DNA from: Herbaspirillum sp. ASV7 | Lineage (GTDB): Bacteria > Pseudomonadota > Gammaproteobacteria > Burkholderiales > Burkholderiaceae_D | Assembly: GCF_016429215.1 (NCBI RefSeq) | Contig: NZ_JAELUH010000008.1 | Span: 1-64,000 of the forward strand | Direction of reading: 5' to 3' | Length of the DNA stretch: 64,000 nt | In this document: positions 9,395 to 18,135 of the stretch, one piece after another | How positions within the stretch are numbered: position 1 is the first letter of the stretch | How the letters are laid out: each line of letters starts with the position of its first letter | Made by a program: the position numbers and the translations under genes | Notes under the pieces: generated by a model | Databases searched by the model: none | What the model was told of the DNA's origin: nothing | What the model saw: the letters and a program-made list of their open reading frames with translations, nothing else

Positions 9395-11179
9395 ATGCCG
9401 ATGAACAAACAAAGCGGACTGGCCCGTGCCAGTACAGGCATATTCTTCTTCCTGGCGTTGCTGCTGCTGCTGGGCGTGGCGGCCTTTTCCTATCGCAGCG
9501 TGCGTGAATTTGAGCAGCGCGCGGTCTGGCTGCAGCATACCCACACGGTGCTCAAGGTGCTGGAGGAGGCCAATTCCACCGTGCGCGATGCCGTGAGCAG
9601 TTCGCGTGGCTACGTGTTGTCTGGTAACGAGGAGTATCGGACCAGCTTCGACACCTGGGCGCGCCAGGCCGGTGCGCTCATGCGCGAGCTGCACCGGCTG
9701 ATGGCCGACAACGTCCAGCAGATGCGCCTGCTGGCGCATACCGAGGAGCTGGTGACCCAGCGCCTGAGCATGGCTGGGCAGTTGCTGGAGATGGACCGCT
9801 CGGTGGCGCAGCAGCGCGTGCTGGAGGGCAAGGCTCTGAGCGACCAGATCCGCGACAGCTTCAACGAGATGAAGGGCAACGAGAATGCCTTGCTGGCCAC
9901 GCGTTCGCACGAGACCGCAGCCAGTGCCGACCTGACCATCATCATGGTGGTCACCGGCAGCCTGGTGAGCATCGCCTTGCTGGTGCTGGTCTACAGCAAG
10001 CTGCGTCGCGAGATGCGTCGCCGCGTCGAGGCGCAGCAGCGTGCCCAGGCCTATTCCGATGAGATCGAAGACCTGTACAACAATGCCCCCTGCGGTTACC
10101 ACACCGTCGATGAAAGCGACAAGAAGATCATCAAGATCAACGACACCGAGCTGAAGTGGCTGGGCTACACCCGTGAACAGGTGGTGGGGCGCATGACCCA
10201 CACCGACCTGCTGGCGCCGGCCAGCGCCGAGCGCTACCTGCGCGAACTGCAGCCGCAGTTCCTGCTGCGTCGGGAGATCAGCGGCATCGATCTCAACTAC
10301 CGCCGCGCTGACGGCAGCGAGTTTACGGCCCTGGTCAATGCCACGGCCATTCCCAGCCGGGATAACAGTCGCCTGATCAGTCGTACCGTCATCTACGACA
10401 TCTCCGACCGCAAGCGCGCCGAGGACGAGATTGAGGCCCTCAATGCCGATCTCAAGCGCCAGGCGCAGCATCTGCACAGCGTCAACAAGGAGCTGGAAAG
10501 CTTTTCCTATTCCGTCTCGCACGACTTGCGGGCGCCGCTGCGCGCCATCTCCGGCTATGCCATGATCCTGGAAGAGGATTACGCGGCAGCCATCGATGAG
10601 AAGGGGCGCGAGCAGTTGCAGGTGATTCGCCGCAACGTACGCAAGATGGACGAGCTCATCAACGATCTGCTCAAGCTGGCCAAGTCCACCACCGGCGAGC
10701 TGACGCTGGAGCGTTTTTCCATGGATGAGCTGGTGGGGCAGGTGATTGCCGGGCTGCGCCAGGAGAATCCGGCGGTCGAATTCGAGGTCCCACGGCTTGA
10801 GGGGGCAGTGGCCAACCGTGGCCTGATCACCCAGGTGTGGGAAAACCTGCTCAGCAATGCCGTCAAGTTCAGCAGCAAGAGCGAGCGGCCGGTCGTGCGG
10901 GTGAGCATGCAGGTGGGCCCGGAGGAATACGTCTATGGCGTGCATGACAACGGCGTGGGATTCGACATGCGTTATGCGCACAAGCTCTTCGGCACCTTCC
11001 AGCGCCTGCATCGCCAGGAAGAGTATGCCGGCACCGGCATCGGCCTGGCGCTGGTGCAGCGTATCGTGATCCGCCATACCGGCCGGGTATGGGCAGAGAG
11101 CAAGCCCAAGGAAGGTGCGAGCTTCTATTTCTCGTTACCGCGCAAAGGCCTGGCCCCCGGCCTGAATGAGCCAAGGTGA
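9395..11179 (+). CDS. CHASE3-PAS sensor histidine kinase
   Basis: 594 residues. Order: TM1 (about 14-36), an extracytoplasmic CHASE3 domain (about 40-175, with RDAVSSSRGYVLSGNEEY), TM2 (about 181-203), PAS (about 225-335, YNNAPCGYHTVDES), a coiled linker, HisKA with the phospho-acceptor His376 in FSYSVSHDLRAPLRAI, and HATPase_c with the N box (WENLLSNAVKFS), G1 (DNGVGFD) and G2 (GTGIGLALV). The HisKA type is that of phytochrome-like kinases. It autophosphorylates and passes phosphate to a receiver; three receivers are encoded directly downstream. The signal is unknown. Confidence 0.93.
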   Translation: MPMNKQSGLARASTGIFFFLALLLLLGVAAFSYRSVREFEQRAVWLQHTHTVLKVLEEANSTVRDAVSSSRGYVLSGNEEYRTSFDTWARQAGALMRELHRLMADNVQQMRLLAHTEELVTQRLSMAGQLLEMDRSVAQQRVLEGKALSDQIRDSFNEMKGNENALLATRSHETAASADLTIIMVVTGSLVSIALLVLVYSKLRREMRRRVEAQQRAQAYSDEIEDLYNNAPCGYHTVDESDKKIIKINDTELKWLGYTREQVVGRMTHTDLLAPASAERYLRELQPQFLLRREISGIDLNYRRADGSEFTALVNATAIPSRDNSRLISRTVIYDISDRKRAEDEIEALNADLKRQAQHLHSVNKELESFSYSVSHDLRAPLRAISGYAMILEEDYAAAIDEKGREQLQVIRRNVRKMDELINDLLKLAKSTTGELTLERFSMDELVGQVIAGLRQENPAVEFEVPRLEGAVANRGLITQVWENLLSNAVKFSSKSERPVVRVSMQVGPEEYVYGVHDNGVGFDMRYAHKLFGTFQRLHRQEEYAGTGIGLALVQRIVIRHTGRVWAESKPKEGASFYFSLPRKGLAPGLNEPR

Positions 11180-11230
11180 TGCGCCCTTGGGTTGATGAAT
11201 GTGAGAGTGTGAACCGATGAGACTGGAGCC

Positions 11231-12694
11231 ATGAGTATTCCCCTGCGAGTACTGTTTGTCGAAGACATGGAAGAAGACGCCGTGCTGATGGTGCGCGAGC
11301 TCAAGCGCGGCGGCTTCGAGCCGACCTGGCAGCGCGTGGATGACGAACAGGCGCTGCTGGCGGCCCTGCACGAGCAGCGCTGGGACATCGTCATCTCCGA
11401 CTATTCCATGCCCATGTTCAGCGGCGTGGAGGCATTGAAGCTGGTCAAGCAGGACAACGACCAGACCCCCTTCATCATCGTCTCCGGTGTGATCGGCGAG
11501 CAGACCGCGGTGGAGGTGATGAAGGCCGGCGCCCAGGATTATTTCCTCAAGAGCGCCATCGCCCGCCTGCCGCATGCAGTGGACCGCGAATTGCGCGATG
11601 CCCAGGCACGTCGCAAGCAGCGCGCCAGCGCGCAGGCGCTGCGCGAGATGCAGGCCCGCTTCAATGCCTTCATGAATGCCGCGCCGATGCCGACCTGGAT
11701 CAAGGATTCGCAACTGCGCTACAGCTACGTCAACCCGGCGCAATCGGCCTTCTATGGCATGACCCCGGGGGACATGGATGGCATGAGCGATGCCGAGCTC
11801 ATGACCACCGGTGCCGCCGAGGCCTCCCAGGAGTATGACCGCAAGGTACTGGAAGAGAAGTGCGAGCTGCACACCCAGGAAACCGTGTTCGACCACAACC
11901 ATAATGCCCGCATCCTGGATGTGGTGCGCTTTCCCATCAGTGGCGAGGGCAAGGGCGACATGGTGGCGGGCCTGGCCATCGACGTCACCGAGCGCGAGCA
12001 GTCGCGGCGCGAGCTGGAGCTGGCGATCCAGCGCCAGCAACTGCTGTCTTCGCGCGTGATCGAGGTGCAGGAGCGCGAGCGCCAGCACCTGGCGCGCGGT
12101 CTGCACGACGACGTCGGGCAGTCGCTCACGGCGCTGAAGATCAATCTGGAAACCATCAAGAAGACCGGCACCCTGGAAGGCCCGTCGCTGCAGAATGGCA
12201 TCGATATCGTCACCGCCGTGCTGGCCCAGGTGCGCAGCCTGTCGCTGGATCTGCGTCCGCCCCAGCTGGACAACCTGGGCCTGATCGCGGCGCTGCGCTC
12301 CTATGTGGAGCAGAAGTCCAAGCTGGCCAATGTCAATGGCTGGTTCGAGAGCAGCGGCCATGACCGCGAGCTGCATCACGACATCGAGAACACCGCCTTC
12401 CGCATCGTGCAGGAGGCGGTCACCAATATCCTGCGCCACGCCAAGTGCCAGAACATCTGGGTCAAGGTCGACCGCCAGCAGGACCAGGTCTTCCTCAGCA
12501 TCCGCGATGACGGTCGCGGTTTCGACATCGAGCGTGCGCGCAGCAACGCCATTTCCGGTACCAGCTTCGGCTTGCTCAACATGGAAGAGCGGGCCGTGCT
12601 GGTAGGCGGATCCATGGATATTTCATCGGCGCCCGGCGCAGGGACGGAAATCGTCATGCACCTGCCGGTCGCCCCCATCGTCAGGAGGATGTGA
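11231..12694 (+). CDS. Hybrid signalling protein: REC-PAS-HisKA_3 histidine kinase (NarX-type output)
   Basis: 487 residues, cytoplasmic. N-terminal receiver with acidic residues VEDMEEDA, phospho-acceptor Asp57 (VISDYSMPMFSG) and Lys near 109; then PAS (about 145-260, MPTWIKDSQLRYSYVNPAQ); then HisKA_3 with His292 in ARGLHDDVGQSL; then a HATPase domain (DDGRGFD, SFGLLNMEERA). The receiver in front of the kinase suggests it is itself phosphorylated, probably by the upstream CHASE3 kinase, and then drives the NarL-type regulator encoded 2 bp downstream. This relay order is inference from domain types and adjacency. Confidence 0.92.
   Translation: MSIPLRVLFVEDMEEDAVLMVRELKRGGFEPTWQRVDDEQALLAALHEQRWDIVISDYSMPMFSGVEALKLVKQDNDQTPFIIVSGVIGEQTAVEVMKAGAQDYFLKSAIARLPHAVDRELRDAQARRKQRASAQALREMQARFNAFMNAAPMPTWIKDSQLRYSYVNPAQSAFYGMTPGDMDGMSDAELMTTGAAEASQEYDRKVLEEKCELHTQETVFDHNHNARILDVVRFPISGEGKGDMVAGLAIDVTEREQSRRELELAIQRQQLLSSRVIEVQERERQHLARGLHDDVGQSLTALKINLETIKKTGTLEGPSLQNGIDIVTAVLAQVRSLSLDLRPPQLDNLGLIAALRSYVEQKSKLANVNGWFESSGHDRELHHDIENTAFRIVQEAVTNILRHAKCQNIWVKVDRQQDQVFLSIRDDGRGFDIERARSNAISGTSFGLLNMEERAVLVGGSMDISSAPGAGTEIVMHLPVAPIVRRM
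12683..12688 (+). promoter_or_regulatory. Shine-Dalgarno AGGAGG that fixes the NarL-type regulator start
   Basis: The hexamer lies within the last codons of the hybrid kinase. It is 8 nt from ATG 12697 but only 2 nt from the in-frame GTG 12691, so translation should begin at 12697. Confidence 0.7.
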
Positions 12695-12696
12695 CC

Positions 12697-13347
12697 ATGC
12701 TCACCCGAATCATGCTGGCCGACGACCACGCGCTGGTACGTAGTGGCATCAAGGCCTTGTTGACCGCCATGCCCGGCGTGGAGGTCGTCGGCGAGGCCTC
12801 CGACGGCGCCGAGGTCATCGAGATGATCCCGCAGCTCAATCCCGACCTGGTGTTGCTCGATATCGCCATGAAGGGCATGAACGGGCTGGAGGCGCTGCGC
12901 CGCCTGCGGGGCGACTATCCGACCATCCGCTTCCTGATGCTGTCCATGTATGGCAGCGAAGAATACGTCATGCAGGCCTTGAATGCCGGCGCCAATGGCT
13001 ACCTGTTCAAGGATTCGGCTGCCACCGAGCTGGAGAAGGCGCTCTACGAGGTCAAGCACGGCCGCCAGTATCTCGATTCGCACATCTCGCGCGAGGCCCT
13101 GGACAACTACATGAAGCGCGTGGCCCAGAACGGCACGCCCGTGGAAGTGCTCACGCCACGCCAGCGCGAGATCCTGCAATTGATTGCCGAGGGCAACAAT
13201 ACCAAGGAGATCGCCTACCAGTTGAACGTCAGCGCCAAGACCATCGAGACGCACCGGGCGCAATTGATGGAGCGGCTCGATATCCGCGATGTCCCCGGCC
13301 TGGTGCGCTATGCCATCCGTACCGGCATCGCCACGCCGGACAAGTGA
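12697..13347 (+). CDS. NarL/FixJ-family response regulator
   Basis: 216 residues. REC domain with ADDHALVRSG (acidic pocket), phospho-acceptor Asp55 (LVLLDIAMKGMNG) and Lys near 105 (YLFKDSAA); then a LuxR-type HTH (LTPRQREILQLIAEGNNTKEIAYQLNVSAKTIETHR, about 149-184). Such regulators pair with HisKA_3 kinases, and the preceding gene encodes one. Targets are unknown; the divergent pilus operon 3.9 kb upstream is one possibility. Confidence 0.94.
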   Translation: MLTRIMLADDHALVRSGIKALLTAMPGVEVVGEASDGAEVIEMIPQLNPDLVLLDIAMKGMNGLEALRRLRGDYPTIRFLMLSMYGSEEYVMQALNAGANGYLFKDSAATELEKALYEVKHGRQYLDSHISREALDNYMKRVAQNGTPVEVLTPRQREILQLIAEGNNTKEIAYQLNVSAKTIETHRAQLMERLDIRDVPGLVRYAIRTGIATPDK

Positions 13348-13612
13348 GCCATGCTGATCTGCAGGGCAGGGCAGCGTAAGGAAAAATCTGATTTCTTTTG
13401 AAATCGCCTGTGCAATAATCCCCTGACAGTGCTGGAGTCGGCGTCGGCACTGGTTTTCTGGTGTTTCGCCGATGCTGGACAATTTCCTGTTCGACAAGAT
13501 GGGGCGGCAACGTGGATGCAAGGGGAGCGTGGACGTTGCGGCGCGACCGGGAAATGGTCAGACCAACAAGAAAAGTTCCAGCCTGAAATTTACTGAAGAA
13601 AGCGATCCATCC

Positions 13613-14089
13613 ATGGATATCGAGCAATATGACATCATCCTCGTCGACGACAGCCCGGAAGTGGCGGAGTTGACGCGCCTGGCCCTGGGCACGCGCAAGC
13701 TGGCCGACAAGCTGACCTGGTTTGCCGATGCGGAGCTGGCTGAGGAATTCTTTTTCCAGGGTGACTATGCCAACCGCAAGGATCTGCACCCTTACCTGAT
13801 TCTGCTGGACCTGAACCTGCCACTGATGAGCGGGCACGATTTCCTGAAGATCATCAAGTCCAATGCCGCCACCTCGCATATTCCGGTGGTGATGTTCTCT
13901 TCCTCGGACGACCAGCGCGATATCAACCAGAGCTATGAGCTGGGTGCCAACGGTTACGTGGTCAAGTCCACCGATCCCAAGGAATTCATGGGCACCGTGG
14001 CCGACACGGGCATCTACTGGCGTAACCGCAACCGTCCGGCGCGCATGGGCGAGGGTGGGGATGCGGAGTCGGTTTCCGGGGCAGCCTGA
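13613..14089 (+). CDS. Single-domain response regulator (Rcp1/CheY-like)
   Basis: 158 residues that are almost entirely one receiver domain: ILVDDSPEVAE, phospho-acceptor Asp66 (LILLDLNLPLMSGHD), FSSSDDQRDIN and GYVVKST with the conserved Lys. There is no output domain. Receivers of this Rcp type usually serve phytochrome-like kinases, and the kinase at 9395 has that HisKA class, so they may be partners. The start at ATG 13613 was chosen because homology begins there; an in-frame extension to 13472 has no receiver character. A terminator follows. Confidence 0.9.
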   Translation: MDIEQYDIILVDDSPEVAELTRLALGTRKLADKLTWFADAELAEEFFFQGDYANRKDLHPYLILLDLNLPLMSGHDFLKIIKSNAATSHIPVVMFSSSDDQRDINQSYELGANGYVVKSTDPKEFMGTVADTGIYWRNRNRPARMGEGGDAESVSGAA

Positions 14090-14133
14090 GCAGTTTTTTT
14101 GCTGTCCGTGCGCAATCGATTGCGCCATCTGAG

Positions 14134-14159
14134 AAAAGCGCGGCCAGGCCGCGCTTTTT
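14134..14159 (+). terminator. Bidirectional rho-independent terminator
   Basis: Stem AAAAGCGCGG / CCGCGCTTTT with a 5-nt loop (CCAGG), ending in five T on plus and in T on minus. It separates the convergent receiver gene and the Crp/Fnr gene. Confidence 0.85.
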
Positions 14160-14192
14160 GCATGCCCGCCCGAACCAGCCGGGCAGACGAGG

Positions 14193-14870
14193 TCAGCCGG
14201 GGAATTGCCTCAGACCATCGAGATCGTTGATGGTGATGCTGCCATAGTCGACCTTGAGCAAACCGGCCTTTTCCAGCACCTGCAGGGCCTGGTTGGCCCG
14301 CTGGCGCGACGTGCCGGAGAGGTTGCCGACCTCTTCCTGGGAGATCTGCAGGTTCAGGCCGATGCCCGGATTGAGATAGGGATTGAACAATGCCGCCAGG
14401 CAGCGCGCCACGCGGGCATCGGGTTCCAGCATGCGGTCGTATTCGACCAGTGAGATGAACAGGCCCAGGCGCTCGTTCAATTGCGTCACCAGGAAGCGGT
14501 TGAAGGGAATGCTGTTGTCCAGCAGCCAGATATAGGTGGCCTTGGGCATGTAGAGCAGCTCGCTCTCGCGCAGGGCCACCACGTCGTACTTGCGCGGCTC
14601 GTCCTTGAGCAGCGAACCTTCGCCCAGCCAGCCGCCATTGGCCATGCCGGCAAAGGAAACCGTCTTGCCCTCGGGCGAGACACTGCTCATCTTCAGCAAA
14701 CCTTCATGCACGCCGATCCAGTGGGCGACCGGATCGCCCTTGCGGCAGACGTAGCCGCCGGCGGGAATCTTGCGGCTGACCACTTCCGACTCCACCCGGG
14801 CCAGCTGGTCTTCCGTCAGTGCCTGCGCCCAGATGCTCTTGGACAGCATGCGTCGTATTGGTGTCTCCAT
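14193..14870 (-). CDS. Crp/Fnr-family transcriptional regulator
   Basis: About 225 residues: a cyclic-nucleotide-binding-type beta-roll (IPAGGYVCRKGDPVAHWIGVHEG; GWLGEGSLL) and a C-terminal winged HTH (SQEEVGNLSGTSRQRANQALQVLEKAGL). The FNR-type N-terminal cysteine cluster is absent, so it does not carry that 4Fe-4S sensor; its effector is unknown. It is divergent from the acyl-CoA ligase/ABC transporter operon and is a plausible regulator of it. Start ATG 14870 (METPIRRML) fits the domain boundary; an earlier start at 14921 is possible and neither has a clear ribosome site. Confidence 0.88.
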   Translation of the reverse strand: METPIRRMLSKSIWAQALTEDQLARVESEVVSRKIPAGGYVCRKGDPVAHWIGVHEGLLKMSSVSPEGKTVSFAGMANGGWLGEGSLLKDEPRKYDVVALRESELLYMPKATYIWLLDNSIPFNRFLVTQLNERLGLFISLVEYDRMLEPDARVARCLAALFNPYLNPGIGLNLQISQEEVGNLSGTSRQRANQALQVLEKAGLLKVDYGSITINDLDGLRQFPG

Positions 14871-15147
14871 GATGATGCATCGCAATATCAAAAGTTTTGT
14901 CAATTGTCCGTGAGATGACATCTACTGGCAACAACTGACTCTACTATCATCGCAAAAAAGGGCTTCAGGCCCGGAGACGGAAAACAAGAGCAATAGAGAC
15001 AGGACAGCTGGCACACCAGGCCGATCGATGCCGCAGTAAGAGCAGCGTAAGCCTGGCGGCACAGACTGATCCGACACCGGGTTCGCTTCAGGGACCGAGA
15101 CAAGAGACCGAGGCGAATCTTTCGAACCTGCACAATAAGGTGGGAAG

Positions 15148-17109
15148 ATGGTGGAGACGAGACAAGACAAGGATGCCGCGACCTTTCCGCGGCTGTTGCT
15201 GGCGCATGCCCAGAACCGGCCCACGCGGCCGGCCTTCCGCGAGAAGGACCTGGGCATCTGGCAGACCACGAGCTGGCGCCAGGTGGCCGACGAGGTGCGG
15301 GCCTTTGCCTGTGGCTTGGCCGCGCTGGGCTTCAAGCGCGGCATGAGCCTGGCCATCATCGGCAACAACTGCCCGCGCCTGTACTGGGCGATGTCGGCGG
15401 CGCAGGCGCTGGGCGGCATGCCGGTGCCACTGTACCAGGATGCGCCGGCGGCCGACATGGCCTACGTGCTGGCCGACGCCAACGTCGACTTCGTCATGGC
15501 CGAAGACCAGGAGCAGGTCGATAAGGTCTTCGAGATCAAGGAGCAGTTGCCCCGTATCGCCCACGTCATCTATGACGATGAGCGCGGCATGCGCAACTAT
15601 CACCAGCCCGAGCTGCTGTCCTTTGCCCGGGTGCAGGAGCTGGGCCGCGCCTACGAACGCGCCCATCCGGATTTCTTCGAACGCGAAATCGCCGCCGGCT
15701 CGCCGGACGACGTCGCCATCATCCTCTATACCTCCGGCACGACCGGCAAGCCCAAGGGGGTGTGCCACTCGCACCGGGCCATGGTCACCACGGCCCGCAC
15801 GCTGGTGGAGTTCGACCACCTCGACGAGAACGACGACATCCTGTGCTACCTGCCGCTGGCCTGGGTGGGCGACTTCCTGTATTCGTTCGCGCAGCAGCAT
15901 GTGGCCGGTTTCTGCCTCAATTGCCCGGAGTCGCCCAATACGGTGATGACGGACCTGCGCGAGATCGGTCCGACCTATTACTTCGCGCCGCCGCGCGTGT
16001 ATGAAAACATCCTCACCCAGGTGATGATCCGCATCGAGGATGCCGGCTGGCTCAAGCGCAAGATGTTCCATGGCTTCATGGGCGTGGCGCGCCGCGTCGG
16101 CATGCGTATCCTCGACGGTAAGGCGGGCGTGTCGCTGCTTGACCGCCTGCAATATGCGCTGGGCAATGTGCTGGTGTATGGACCGCTTAAGAACGTGCTG
16201 GGCATGTCGCGGCTGCGCGTGGCCTATACCGGTGGCGAGGCCATCGGGCCGGACCTGTTCGATTTCTACCGCTCGCTGGGCATCAACCTCAAGCAGCTCT
16301 ATGGCATGACCGAGACTTGCGTGACGGTGTGCATGCAGCCCTCGGGCGACGTCAAGCTCGATAGCGTGGGGCGTCCGATGAAGGGCGTGGAAGTGCGCAT
16401 CGACGACAATGGCGAGGTCCTGGTGCGCTCGCCCGGACTGATGAAGGAATACTTCAAGCGTCCCGAGGCCACCGCTGAAGCCATCGACGCCAATGGCTAC
16501 TTCCACACGGGCGACGCCGGCTTCTTCGACAGCGACGGTCATCTCAAGATCATCGACCGCGCCAAGGATGTCGGCAAGATGGCCTGCGGCAGCATGTTCG
16601 CGCCCAAGTACATCGAGAACAAGCTGAAGTTCTTCCCCTTCATCAAGGAGGCGGTGACCTTCGGCAATGGCCGCGAGCAATGCATGGCCTTCATCAACAT
16701 CGACATGGATGCGGTGGGCAACTGGGCCGAGCGGCGCAACCTGCCTTACAGCGGCTACACCGACCTCGCCGCCAACCCGGCCGTCTACGATCTGGTGCGC
16801 GAGTGCGTGGAGAAGGTCAACGCCGACCTGGTGGCCGATCCGCTGCTGGCCGATTCGCAGATCCATCGTTTCCTGGTGCTGCACAAGGAGCTCGATCCCG
16901 ACGACGAGGAGCTGACCCGTACCCGCAAGGTGAGGCGCGGCTTCATCGCCGACAAGTATGCTGTGCTCATCGATGCGCTCTACGCGGGCAAGCCCTCTCA
17001 GTACATCGAGACGCAGGTGAAGTTCGAGGATGGTCGCCAGGGCATGATTTCGGCCGACCTCAGGATCGCCGACGCCAAGACCTACAAGACGCTGCAAAGC
17101 GCCGCCTGA
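15148..17109 (+). CDS. AMP-forming acyl-CoA synthetase (FAA1/long-chain type)
   Basis: 653 residues, the usual size of long-chain acyl-CoA synthetases. Core motifs: YTSGTTGKPKG (about 193), PLAWVGDF, LYGMTETCVTV (about 384), YFHTGDAGFFDSDGHLKIIDR (split for length: HTGDAGFF and LKIIDRAKD) and the C-terminal MACGSMFAPKYIENKLK. The enzyme adenylates a carboxylic acid and transfers it to CoA at the membrane. It is the first gene of the importer operon, so it probably activates the imported compound. A ribosome site AAGGTGGGAAG precedes the ATG. Chain type of the substrate cannot be read from the sequence. Confidence 0.93.
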   Translation: MVETRQDKDAATFPRLLLAHAQNRPTRPAFREKDLGIWQTTSWRQVADEVRAFACGLAALGFKRGMSLAIIGNNCPRLYWAMSAAQALGGMPVPLYQDAPAADMAYVLADANVDFVMAEDQEQVDKVFEIKEQLPRIAHVIYDDERGMRNYHQPELLSFARVQELGRAYERAHPDFFEREIAAGSPDDVAIILYTSGTTGKPKGVCHSHRAMVTTARTLVEFDHLDENDDILCYLPLAWVGDFLYSFAQQHVAGFCLNCPESPNTVMTDLREIGPTYYFAPPRVYENILTQVMIRIEDAGWLKRKMFHGFMGVARRVGMRILDGKAGVSLLDRLQYALGNVLVYGPLKNVLGMSRLRVAYTGGEAIGPDLFDFYRSLGINLKQLYGMTETCVTVCMQPSGDVKLDSVGRPMKGVEVRIDDNGEVLVRSPGLMKEYFKRPEATAEAIDANGYFHTGDAGFFDSDGHLKIIDRAKDVGKMACGSMFAPKYIENKLKFFPFIKEAVTFGNGREQCMAFINIDMDAVGNWAERRNLPYSGYTDLAANPAVYDLVRECVEKVNADLVADPLLADSQIHRFLVLHKELDPDDEELTRTRKVRRGFIADKYAVLIDALYAGKPSQYIETQVKFEDGRQGMISADLRIADAKTYKTLQSAA

Positions 17110-17176
17110 GAAAACGCCTTCTCGCCCCGGGCGACGTGCCCGGCCACCAGCGTAGCCCGAACCAGACCATCGCTGA

Positions 17177-18055
17177 ATGAATACGACCATGAAACGACAC
17201 CTGTCCTCTGAAATCCTGCCGTCGGGGCTGCCGCCGCTGACCCGTCCCGACGAGGCGGCGGCTGTCACCGCCAACGGCCGCCGCATCGGCGAGGTCATCC
17301 TCGACCTGCAGAACATCTCGTTGTCCTTCGGTGGCGTACGCGCCCTCACCGATATCTCCTTCGATGTGCGGGAGCACGAGATCCGCGCCATCATCGGCCC
17401 CAATGGCGCCGGCAAGAGCTCGATGATCAATGTCATCAATGGTGTCTACCACCCGCAGAAGGGCAACATTCTCTATCGCGGCCAGTCGCGCCGTGGCATG
17501 CCGCCCAGTGCGATTGCGCGCCAGGGTATCGCGCGCACCTTCCAGAACATCGCGCTGTTCAAGGGCATGACGGTGCTGGACAACATCATGACCGGCCGCA
17601 ACACCAAAATGCGCTCGGGCCTGCTTTCCAATGCGCTGTGGTGGGGCGCCGCACGCAATGAGGAAATCGAGCACCGGCGCAAGGTGGAGGAGGTGATCGA
17701 CTTCCTGGAGATCCAGCACATCCGCAAGACCCCGGTGGGGCGCTTGCCGTATGGATTGCAAAAGCGCGTCGAGCTGGCGCGTGCACTGGCGGCCGAACCC
17801 AGCATGCTGTTGCTGGACGAACCCATGGCCGGCATGAACGTGGAAGAAAAGCAGGACATGTGCCGCTTCGTGCTCGACGTGAATGACCAGTTCGGCACCA
17901 CCATCGTCCTGATCGAACATGACATGGGTGTGGTGATGGATATCTCGGACCGCGTGGTGGTGCTGGACTACGGCAAGAAGATCGGCGATGGCACCCCGGA
18001 TGAGGTGATGGGCAATCCGGAAGTGATCAAGGCCTATCTCGGTACCTCGCATTGA
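17177..18055 (+). CDS. Branched-chain-type ABC transporter ATPase (LivG family)
   Basis: 292 residues. Walker A GPNGAGKSS, Q-loop ARTFQNIALF, signature region LPYGLQKRVELARAL (a PYGLQKR variant of LSGGQ common in LivG), Walker B MLLLDEPMAG and H-loop LIEHDMG. A 35-residue N-terminal extension precedes the first strand. It powers import together with the second ATPase at 21780. The gene is 67 bp after the acyl-CoA synthetase; ATG 17177 has no good ribosome site, and ATG 17189 is an alternative. Confidence 0.93.
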   Translation: MNTTMKRHLSSEILPSGLPPLTRPDEAAAVTANGRRIGEVILDLQNISLSFGGVRALTDISFDVREHEIRAIIGPNGAGKSSMINVINGVYHPQKGNILYRGQSRRGMPPSAIARQGIARTFQNIALFKGMTVLDNIMTGRNTKMRSGLLSNALWWGAARNEEIEHRRKVEEVIDFLEIQHIRKTPVGRLPYGLQKRVELARALAAEPSMLLLDEPMAGMNVEEKQDMCRFVLDVNDQFGTTIVLIEHDMGVVMDISDRVVVLDYGKKIGDGTPDEVMGNPEVIKAYLGTSH

Positions 18056-18135
18056 GCGCGTGGCCGGGCAGGGTGGAAATCATAAAACAATATAAATAAT
18101 AAAAACGATATCGAAGGCGGTAGCAAGGAGACGAT

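Noticed and set aside
13472-13612. N-terminal extension of the single-domain receiver
   Set aside because: No receiver residues in the first 47 codons; the domain begins at ATG 13613.
14922-15147. Crp/Fnr box in the divergent region before the acyl-CoA synthetase
   Set aside because: No convincing two-fold site such as TTGAT-N4-ATCAA or TGTGA-N6-TCACA was found; only AT-rich stretches.
15088-17439. Long minus-strand frame opposite the acyl-CoA synthetase
   Set aside because: Antisense shadow, His/Leu/Ala-rich composition, no ribosome site or recognisable domain.
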